A DNA stretch of 48,981 bases from Deltaproteobacteria bacterium. GTDB taxonomy: Bacteria; Bdellovibrionota; UBA1018; UBA923. The stretch covers positions 1 to 48,981 of the forward strand of contig JACPKS010000031.1 of NCBI GenBank assembly GCA_016186905.1. The letters run 5' to 3'. A program made the position numbers and the translations under genes. The notes under the pieces were generated by a model. That model was not told the origin of the DNA and searched no databases. It was given only the letters and a program-made list of their open reading frames with translations. This document shows, piece after piece, positions 32,448 to 38,706 of this stretch; the first letter of the stretch is position 1, and each line of letters begins with the position of its first letter.

Positions 32448-33306
32448 TTCGTTACGCGCGGCTTTTGTCGCCATACTTTCATTGATGTCACTTTTATCTT
32501 TCAGCGGCTGCGGAAGGCTCTTCTACTATCCCGACAGCGTGCTCTATTATCCTCCCGAGGGGGCGGGATATCGGCACGAGGATATCCGCTTCGCCGCCGC
32601 CGACGGAACGAAGCTCCACGGCTGGCGTCTCAAGGCCGACAAAAGCGCTCTCGGCGGAAAGGCTCCCAAGGGCACGATCATCCAGTTCCACGGCAACGCG
32701 CAGAACATCAGCAGCCACTATCTTTCTTTGGCGTGGCTCACCCGTCACGGCTACGACGTGTTTGCGTTCGACTATCGCGGCTACGGACTCTCCGAAGGGG
32801 AACCCGACGCGCGCGGCACGTATCTTGACGGGATGGCCGCGCTCGACCAGGCGTGGGAGCTGCATGAAAAATCCAAGGCAATCAAATTCGTCGTCTTCGG
32901 CCAAAGTTTGGGCGGTCTTGTCGCGATGCGGTCGTTTGCCGACTTCCGGCACCAGGACCGCACGACGCTGGTCGTGATGGATTCCGCGTTTGTTTCGTAC
33001 AAAGACATGGTTCAGGAGAAAATGGCCGGCATTTGGCTCACCTGGATCTTCAGTCCGCTAGGCCGCCTTCTCGTTTCGGATCAGTATGCGTCCGAGCCCT
33101 ACGTGCCGAAATTGCGGGCGCGGTTGCTCGTGATCCATGACAAACACGACCCCGTCGTGGGATTTAAGAACGGCCGCAAGCTTTTCGAGCTTGCCACGGG
33201 GCCCAAGGAGTTCTGGGAGCTTGACGAAGCCCGACATAGCGGTGCTTTCTCGGACGATTCCGCTTCGTTGCGCGACCGGTTCGCGCGGTTCCTGGAAAGC
33301 TTGTAG
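32428..33306 (+). CDS. Lipoprotein alpha/beta-hydrolase
   Basis: A 292-aa lipoprotein serine hydrolase. I take the ATG at 32428, with GAGG nine bases before it, inside the end of the DUF4105 gene; upstream ATGs lack a site. The lipobox is SFSGC (Cys28). The catalytic core has HGN (88-90) for the oxyanion hole, nucleophile GQSLGG (Ser160), Asp241 (IHDKHDPVV) and His270 (EARHSGAF). It is similar to the 'alpha/beta hydrolase, BAAT-like' lipoproteins common in Gram-negatives. Translation coupling suggests it works with the DUF4105 protein at the envelope. Substrate unknown. Confidence 0.88.
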   Translation: MRTTIINSLRAAFVAILSLMSLLSFSGCGRLFYYPDSVLYYPPEGAGYRHEDIRFAAADGTKLHGWRLKADKSALGGKAPKGTIIQFHGNAQNISSHYLSLAWLTRHGYDVFAFDYRGYGLSEGEPDARGTYLDGMAALDQAWELHEKSKAIKFVVFGQSLGGLVAMRSFADFRHQDRTTLVVMDSAFVSYKDMVQEKMAGIWLTWIFSPLGRLLVSDQYASEPYVPKLRARLLVIHDKHDPVVGFKNGRKLFELATGPKEFWELDEARHSGAFSDDSASLRDRFARFLESL

Positions 33307-33328
33307 AGGGCTGGTTTTTTCGTATAGA
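33301..33328 (+). promoter_or_regulatory. Possible promoter of the BI-1 gene
   Basis: TTGTAG (33301-33306), a 16-bp spacer and TATAGA (33323-33328) stand 51 bases ahead of the BI-1 ATG. The -35 covers the hydrolase stop codon. Confidence 0.35.
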
Positions 33329-33379
33329 ATGACTTCGAGAATCAATCGATAAACGCGTTCATTGCGCGAGGAGGCACCC

Positions 33380-34108
33380 ATGGCATTTCCAAGCGAAGGT
33401 TTTGAATCGACTCAGACGATCTCGCCCGCCCAGCAAATGGCGATGTCGCGGTTCGTGACCCGCACGTACGGGTGGATGTTTCTCGGCCTTCTTTTGACGG
33501 CATTCATCAGCTACGCGATCGCATCCTCGGAAACCGCGGTGACCTGGCTGATGCAAAACCGCTGGGCGTTTTACGGCGCGATCATCGCTGAATTCGCCGT
33601 GGTCATCGCCCTGACGGCTGCGGCGCGGCGGCTCTCCGCGTTTGCGGCGACCTTGGGTTTTGTTTTTTACGCCGCGTTGAACGGGGTTGTTTTTTCGGCG
33701 ATTTTTCTGGTCTACACGATGAGCTCGATCGCGAATGTGTTTTTTATCGCGGCGGCGATGTTCGGGGGCTTAGCACTTTTCGGCGCGGTCACGAAAAAAG
33801 ACCTCACCGCGCTCGGTACGTTCGTCGGGATGGGCCTTTGGGGCTTGATCCTGCTTGGGTTGGTGAACATGTTCGTCGGCAGCCAGTCGCTCAATTTCGG
33901 CTTGGGACTTGCCGGCGTGCTGATCTTCGCGGGTTTGACGGCTTATGACTCCCAGAAGATTCGCATGATGGCGTACCAATCGGCCGGCGACGGTGCCCGC
34001 GGCGGCGAAGCCGAAAAAGGCGCGATTTTCGGCGCGCTCATGATGTACCTGAACTTTATCAACTTGTTTCTGAGCCTTCTGCGAGTGATGGGATCGCGTC
34101 GGGGCTGA
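33380..34108 (+). CDS. Bax inhibitor-1/YccA family membrane protein
   Basis: A 242-aa inner-membrane protein with GAGGAGG six bases before the ATG at 33380. Seven hydrophobic helices follow a 25-residue cytoplasmic N-terminus. Family landmarks are the early FVTRTYGWMFLGLLLTAF, AFAATLGFVFYAALNGVVFSAIFLVYT, and the late TAYDSQKIRMM with GALMMYLNFINLFLSLLRVMG, including the aspartates linked to pH-dependent Ca leak. Bacterial members act in ion or proton balance and in membrane-protein quality control (FtsH modulation). Confidence 0.93.
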   Translation: MAFPSEGFESTQTISPAQQMAMSRFVTRTYGWMFLGLLLTAFISYAIASSETAVTWLMQNRWAFYGAIIAEFAVVIALTAAARRLSAFAATLGFVFYAALNGVVFSAIFLVYTMSSIANVFFIAAAMFGGLALFGAVTKKDLTALGTFVGMGLWGLILLGLVNMFVGSQSLNFGLGLAGVLIFAGLTAYDSQKIRMMAYQSAGDGARGGEAEKGAIFGALMMYLNFINLFLSLLRVMGSRRG

Positions 34109-34307
34109 CCACTCGGTTCTTTTTCGACCATGATTCATCAGATTTTTCTTCTCCTGATCGCAAAATAAGCTTCGCGGTCTGTGAAGACGATGGTGGCGAA
34201 GGCGAAACAAAGAACGCCTGGCTACTTCCGGCCGTTCAATATTTTTTAGCTTATCCGCGCGCAGATCACACGTTTATCTATGAGGTCGCCAAACGGCGCC
34301 ACTTTAA

Positions 34308-34613
34308 TCACGCCACGTGAAAACTGATCATGGGCTTAACGATCTGGAGATAGCCCATGAGTCGGTCGAGCGTGAACTTATCAATCCGGTAGTGGACGAT
34401 CTCGCTTACCCGCGTCTCGGAAGTGTCAAGCGCTCTGGCTAATTCGCGCTGGCTCATTTTCTTTTTCTTCATGTAAACGAGAATCCGTTCGCAGACCTCA
34501 TACTTCCCACGGTCAAGCGCCGTCGCATCCGGAGCCAGCCCACGCGCCCCCTTCACCTTCGCCATCTGCTTTCTAATCAATTTAAGCTCTCGTTCACTTG
34601 GAAATTTTGCCAT
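34308..34613 (-). CDS. XRE-family antitoxin
   Basis: A 101-aa protein with an XRE helix-turn-helix, KMSQRELARALDTSETRVSEI, in the middle and a C-terminal helix that would dimerise. The start at 34613 has AGGAGG just upstream; a longer frame to 34631 would place that site inside the gene. It overlaps the end of the upstream toxin-like gene by 20 bases. Toxin-first order is as in HigBA pairs. It should neutralise the toxin and repress the operon through the palindrome at 34926-34945. Confidence 0.85.
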   Translation of the reverse strand: MAKFPSERELKLIRKQMAKVKGARGLAPDATALDRGKYEVCERILVYMKKKKMSQRELARALDTSETRVSEIVHYRIDKFTLDRLMGYLQIVKPMISFHVA

Positions 34614-34905
34614 CCGGCCTCCTGAATACATTAATCACGCCCAGGCAGGTTTCTTCCGGGTGCAAGCACCAGACGATCCGGTAGGGCTTTCCATCGAGAT
34701 ACCAAGGATCATTCGCGTAAATTTCCCATCCGGCCAGCGTTACCTTTTCGTGCTCGAACGTTCCGCCATTGAGCTTTTTCACCAGTTCAAGAATCAGGGC
34801 ATCGTTGACCGTATCCGAGTGCCTGATCTCGTAATGCGAATCAATGAGCACCCGATTTAGCGTCCTGCCATTCACGATAAGTCTAAGCAAATACTCCCGT
34901 TGCAT
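34594..34905 (-). CDS. Putative type II toxin of the pair
   Basis: This 103-aa protein is cytoplasmic, with an N-terminal strand-helix part (LLRLIVNGRTLNRVLID, then DALILELVKKLNGG) and a strand-rich end (WEIYANDPWYLDGKPYRIVWCLHPEETCLGVINVFRR). Size, context and the final basic RR fit a small mRNA-interferase-like toxin. I cannot name the family, and RelE/HigB motifs are not obvious. It is first in the operon and overlaps the XRE gene by 20 bases. An alternative is a non-toxic partner protein. Confidence 0.65.
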   Translation of the reverse strand: MQREYLLRLIVNGRTLNRVLIDSHYEIRHSDTVNDALILELVKKLNGGTFEHEKVTLAGWEIYANDPWYLDGKPYRIVWCLHPEETCLGVINVFRRPDGKISK

Positions 34906-34925
34906 CCAGAAGCGAGGATATCACA

Positions 34926-34945
34926 ACTTACGTTTAAACGTAAGT
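34926..34945. promoter_or_regulatory. 20-bp perfect palindrome, operator of the toxin-antitoxin operon
   Basis: ACTTACGTTTAAACGTAAGT is fully symmetric and centred 30 bases ahead of the toxin ATG, where autorepressed TA operons carry their operator. The XRE antitoxin is the likely binder. Confidence 0.65.
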
Positions 34946-34955
34946 ATCTATTTTT

Positions 34956-34969
34956 TGGCCGATCGGCCA
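34956..34969. repeat. 14-bp palindrome
   Basis: TGGCCGATCGGCCA, fully symmetric, beside a T6 tract (34951-34956) and 11 bases from the TA operator. It could be a second operator or part of a terminator. Confidence 0.4.
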
Positions 34970-35007
34970 TGCGGCGGGAGAAACGCGCGCGCCTTTCAAA
35001 TACGGGT

Positions 35008-35027
35008 GCGGGCGCGATTGCGCCCGC
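35008..35027. terminator. GC hairpin after the caspase-like gene
   Basis: GCGGGCGC and GCGCCCGC, 8 bp with loop GATT, lie 37 bases downstream of the stop of the minus-strand caspase-like gene. There is no T-run, so termination would be weak or Rho-assisted. Confidence 0.4.
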
Positions 35028-35063
35028 CAATGATCGAATCATAAAATTTGAAAATCCCCACGC

Positions 35064-37286
35064 TCAGCGGCCCACGCAGCGGACCGAATAACGGCCGTCG
35101 TTGCGGTCGTCGTAGCCGATACCACCATCATAACCAACGAAGACGTAGGCGTCGCGGGTACCGTCTGGACCGAGCGACGAAGACCAAAACCAGTGATCGT
35201 TCATATTTTTGAGCACATCCCGAATCCCGTGCTGCTCGGCCAAGACAAGATCGGCTTTCGAGGGCAGTTCTTGGCCAGGCTTTTCACTGCAATCCATCTC
35301 GGCACCGTACTGACCCGAAGGCGTGTTCTTAGACTCGTACCAGACTTTGCCGGTGACGGTATCCCGCCAGCCGCTCTCGCCGGTTTTTGGATTTTTAACC
35401 GGCTCGAATTCGACTCCCGCATGGCTCACGACCGCACTCTTCAAGAAATCCTTTTCCGCGGTGGGCTCCGCGCTTCCCGTCCCGTGAGCGGTAAGGGCAC
35501 GAGTCGCAATCCGAGCGACGATGGAGTCGCCGCCCTTCGCGGCCTTTTCAAGGGATTCGCGCACTGAAGACGGAAACTCGCCGCCCTTAGCCTTGATCTG
35601 AAAAAATGCCATCGCGGCATCTCTGCGGACGCTCGCATCTTCATGCGGATCATCCAGCCGTTCCGCTAGAGCTTGTTGCACGGCTGGATCTTGGGGAGCG
35701 CTCCGATGCAGCGCCCACGCTGCCATTTGCTTGGCGTCGATATCGGGATCGTTCAGTTGAGCCGCGAGTTTTTTCTCGATCTCTGGACTCATCCCGGATT
35801 TTGGCCCACTGCTCTCGCCCAAGAGCCAAGCCCCCAGGCGGCGCGCGTCCTTGTCGTTCGCGGTGAGTGCGATGGCAAATTTTCGCGCGGCTTCTGGATC
35901 GTTGGATTTCGGGATGCAGGTCATCGCTTCCAGCGAATACGGGTTGGTAAACGCGGCTGGATTGATTTCAGCGGCCGGAATTTCTGGCCAGCCCTGCCTG
36001 CTGCACACGAGATCTTTGGCTTCGATCGTTCCCTGGTTCAGAAGCTGAGCTAAAATCGTTTTTTTTCTGCTTTGCGCATCTTCGTGACTGACCCAAGAAA
36101 GCTTTTCTCCGAGCTCATTGAGATCGAGCGCGAACGCCGGCATTTTTTCAAGCGCCGCAAGGGTTGTCGCGAATCGCTTCTTAACCACCGGGTTCGCTCC
36201 GATGAGGTCAAACTCGGATTTCGCCTGAGCGTCGTATTTTTCAGGCGGGTAGCGCTCAAAGAACTGCTTCGCGACGCCGAGATACTTCGTCCCACCGGGT
36301 CCGGCAAGCAAACCTCGAAGCAGTGACAGCCTCGCTGAAAGCGGCCTGTTTTCATCGAAGACGCCGCAGTATCCAGCCGTATCTTCCGTAAAGTTCCCCG
36401 AGCACTGAGCGAAGTTCGTGCTTTTGAAAGCCGTAGCGATCTCGGGGTTGGGCTTGGGCGGGTGAAAGCCGTTCATCTGGTGTACCTGATCCAGTGCCCC
36501 GATCATGCCTTTCGTCGCGCGTTCAAGCTCGACCTGCTCCAAATGCGCGGCATAGTCCGGGACCGATTTTAGGTACCGCATCAGCGACTCTTCGGCGTTC
36601 TTCCCGCTGGGTGCTACCGAATCAAATCCATAAAGATGCGGAACCCCGCTAAAAGCCCTGCTCATCCTTTCGCGATTGGACTCGCCAAAGTCGCCATAGC
36701 GAAATACGACGACCTCCTCAACCTGCGCGTCGGTGAATACGCGATCGCCGTTTTCGTTGACTTCCGCTCTCAGCACCGCGCGGTACTGCTCGGGTGTTCG
36801 CGTGTTAGCGCCTTTCCCGGCAAGCGTGTTACAGCCAAAGAGAAAGACCTCTTTGGGAGAATTCATGATTCCGGGGCACGCGGAGTTACAGCCCATCTGT
36901 TCGAGCGTTTCAAGAGTGAGACGTTGGCCCGAGCTTCCGAAAAACGCGCCCCCGAAATGTCCCGAGAGAATCACCATGTCGCATGACTTCTTCCGCTCCT
37001 TGAGCTGAGCGCAAGCGTTCTTAAACCAGTTTTCGCTGTCGGCAGTTTTTTCCGGCGCAGCCTTGTCGTCAGCCCGGCCCGGCACGATCTCAACGAACTC
37101 AAAGCGCGACGGCGGCTTGAGCTTGCTCTTGAAAAGCTTGGCCTCGTTATCCGAGTTGATCGTGATCGTGCAAACCGTGAATTTGTCGGAGGGGTCTTTT
37201 GCCGTGGCAAAAGGGATGCGAACGAACAACGCCACAAGGAGCGATAGTGCAATGCGGCATTTTAGGTCAACGGGCCGGCGGTGCAT
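35064..37286 (-). CDS. Exported caspase-like protein with HEAT repeats and DUF1566 domain
   Basis: The 740-aa precursor has a signal peptide (about 1-29, ending ATA). Residues 35-240 look like a clan-CD caspase fold: CDMVILSGHFGGAFFG supplies the His (His110) and KEVFLFGCNTLAGKG the Cys (Cys152), each after a hydrophobic strand as in caspases and CHAT proteases. RTPEQYRAVL and YGFDSVAPSG follow. Residues 480-615 are HEAT-like helical repeats (DIDAKQMAAWALHRSAPQ, EDASVRRDAAMAFFQI). Residues 640-738 resemble a DUF1566/Lcl C-terminal domain (WRDTVTGKVWYE, LPSKADLVLAEQHGI, FWSSSLGPDG, YSVRCVGR). Exported caspase-like proteins are unusual. Proteolytic activity is inferred only from the His/Cys pair. 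Confidence 0.75.
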   Translation of the reverse strand: MHRRPVDLKCRIALSLLVALFVRIPFATAKDPSDKFTVCTITINSDNEAKLFKSKLKPPSRFEFVEIVPGRADDKAAPEKTADSENWFKNACAQLKERKKSCDMVILSGHFGGAFFGSSGQRLTLETLEQMGCNSACPGIMNSPKEVFLFGCNTLAGKGANTRTPEQYRAVLRAEVNENGDRVFTDAQVEEVVVFRYGDFGESNRERMSRAFSGVPHLYGFDSVAPSGKNAEESLMRYLKSVPDYAAHLEQVELERATKGMIGALDQVHQMNGFHPPKPNPEIATAFKSTNFAQCSGNFTEDTAGYCGVFDENRPLSARLSLLRGLLAGPGGTKYLGVAKQFFERYPPEKYDAQAKSEFDLIGANPVVKKRFATTLAALEKMPAFALDLNELGEKLSWVSHEDAQSRKKTILAQLLNQGTIEAKDLVCSRQGWPEIPAAEINPAAFTNPYSLEAMTCIPKSNDPEAARKFAIALTANDKDARRLGAWLLGESSGPKSGMSPEIEKKLAAQLNDPDIDAKQMAAWALHRSAPQDPAVQQALAERLDDPHEDASVRRDAAMAFFQIKAKGGEFPSSVRESLEKAAKGGDSIVARIATRALTAHGTGSAEPTAEKDFLKSAVVSHAGVEFEPVKNPKTGESGWRDTVTGKVWYESKNTPSGQYGAEMDCSEKPGQELPSKADLVLAEQHGIRDVLKNMNDHWFWSSSLGPDGTRDAYVFVGYDGGIGYDDRNDGRYSVRCVGR

Positions 37287-37447
37287 GACCCCTACTGTTC
37301 GGCTTTTCTGACGTCTGCTTTTAACAATTTTATGATTTGGCTGTCATGTCCGAGGGTCTGCCTGACTTGGTAATGTTTCCCGCTCATCCCATCTATCGAT
37401 ACCTTTAGCCTTAACGCGCGTTCCGTTGCATGGCTTCGGGCGTGGCT

Positions 37448-38146
37448 TTACGCCGCCGCCCGCATCCAGCCCCGGCTCGCAAGCCAGGATCGCGGGTGAC
37501 TCAGTCCCCACTCTTCGGCGTCGCGGGCGGTTGCTCGAACGGAATAGAAATGTGCGTCGGTTCGAATCGGGCCTTTGAACTTTTTCCCAAGCAGCATTGT
37601 CCAGTTCCTGAAAAATCGTGCGCTTGAATATTCGTCGACGTGTTCGACGAGTTTTTCATGCTTGGAAAAATTCAGCAGGACGTACCGCAAAGCGTTTCTT
37701 GTCTCAAGCGGCGTGCGCAAGGCGTGGAGATGGTACCTCCCTTTGAAGACGGACCCTCCCTTGGATCCAAATCCAGTTTGGTGCGAATACGATCGGATGA
37801 TTTTTCCGAATCGGCTCGCAAGGCTTCGCATTCCCAGAGCGAGCGCCTTGTTGTCGCGGGTTTCTGCGATCAAGTGGACGTGGTTGTACTGAATCGAGAA
37901 GTGGATCACGGATAGGCCGTGCGCCTTCGCCCCGTGAACGCATTTTTGGAATTCCTTGAGCAGGAATTTCCTCCGTAGCGTCGGAAGTTTTTCTTTGAGT
38001 CGCATCGTGAGATGCAGCGGCGTCTTCGCCGTGACTTCCGCTCTTTTCATGTGGTTCACGGTGCCGGAACGGTTTCGCCTTCCAGCCCCTTGGCGTCGAC
38101 CGCCCCACTGGTTTATGCGGATATTCAGGGTGAGCTGCCTTGCCAT
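37448..38146 (-). mobile_element. REP-associated tyrosine transposase (RAYT, Y1/IS200-like)
   Basis: A 232-aa Y1 single-strand transposase domain. The HUH motif is YNHVHLIAE (His89, His91), and the candidate nucleophile Tyr155 lies in NALRYVLLNF. The N-terminal GGRRQGAGRRN basic motif is common in RAYTs. No IS200/IS605 ends or accessory gene are seen, so this is a domesticated-type single-copy transposase rather than a full insertion sequence. The coding frame is intact. CGCTCG-rich short repeats lie about 350 bp upstream (38486-38530), which might be REP-like targets. Confidence 0.88.
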
Positions 38147-38532
38147 GCGGGTGAAATACGATTCACGCGCCGCTTTGGCAACTTGATTCGGCAGACGTCT
38201 TGGGAATATTCGAATGTGACCAGCTTCTTCGCCATAAAATTCGCATCAACTCCCTTCAATCGAGTTCGGCGAACTTTTAGGTCGGAATCCCGTCGCGCAA
38301 ACGGCGTTCGAGGTAGGTGCCGAACCGGCACTTGGCTTCACGTTTATCCACAGCCAAAGCGCACCGGTGGTTTCAAGTTGGAGACGGCGGATGAACTCTG
38401 ATTTCGAGTGCGAGGAGAAGGATATTCAATATATTGAGTATCGGGTCAAGGCCCGAAATGGCCCACTGGTAGCGGGTTTCTGGATGTTGTACGCTTCGCT
38501 CGCTTGCGCTCGCGTGTATTGCTCGCGTGTTC
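38147..38532. other. Intergenic stretch without a supported gene
   Basis: I see no gene here. It holds an imperfect 22-bp dyad (38421-38442, perfect core TCAATATATTGA, one mismatch outside) and a CGCTCG-rich low-complexity run (38486-38530). Short open frames on both strands lack ribosome sites or recognisable sequence. Confidence 0.6.
38421..38442. promoter_or_regulatory. Dyad, candidate enhancer site
   Basis: The arms GATATTCAATA and TATTGAGTATC are complementary except at one position. The centre is about 102 bp upstream of the -24 element of the sigma-54 promoter at 38533, the same distance as at the subtilase promoter. Confidence 0.45.
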
Positions 38533-38547
38533 TGGCACACCCCTTGC
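38533..38547 (+). promoter_or_regulatory. Sigma-54 (-24/-12) promoter
   Basis: TGGCACACCCCTTGC, with exact GG-N10-GC spacing. The expected start is near 38559. It reads toward a 22-codon frame and then into the 3' end of the RND gene in antisense. Confidence 0.75.
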
Positions 38548-38569
38548 GGTATCCCCTGACATGTACGCG

Positions 38570-38587
38570 CCGGTCACGGATGACCGG
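38570..38587 (+). repeat. Hairpin in the leader of the sigma-54 transcript
   Basis: CCGGTCA-CGGA-TGACCGG, a perfect 7-bp stem with a 4-base loop, beginning about 11 bases after the predicted start. It may stabilise the RNA 5' end or regulate the ribosome site at 38621-38627. Confidence 0.5.
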
Positions 38588-38632
38588 GCAGGGTAGCGCA
38601 AGATGCGCAGCATCAACATGAAGGGGGGCACC

Positions 38633-38701
38633 ATGAAAACTCTGACGATCACCATGACCATCACCACCGTCGCGACAGCGCTGTCTCTCTACATCGGATG
38701 A
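38633..38701 (+). CDS. 22-aa Thr-rich hydrophobic peptide
   Basis: The ATG at 38633 follows AAGGGGGG at good spacing and sits about 75 bases downstream of a sigma-54 start. The peptide begins MKTLTITMTITTVA and continues as a hydrophobic segment to a stop at 38699; seven of 22 residues are Thr. It could be a membrane microprotein, a truncated signal peptide or a leader. It ends five bases before the convergent RND stop. No homologue is known to me; the evidence is the promoter and ribosome site, not the sequence. Confidence 0.45.
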   Translation: MKTLTITMTITTVATALSLYIG

Positions 38702-38706
38702 AAAGC

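Noticed and set aside
34109..34318. Open frame of about 60 codons between the BI-1 and TA genes
   Set aside because: It has no start codon or ribosome site and no recognisable sequence, although the last 40 residues look protein-like; it might be a relic.
38125..38331. 68-codon frame upstream of the RAYT gene
   Set aside because: It overlaps the transposase start out of frame, is Arg-rich and has no ribosome site.
38633..38701. Threonine-operon leader peptide (Thr/Ile-rich, like thrL)
   Set aside because: No threonine biosynthesis gene and no attenuator with T-run follows; the next gene is convergent.
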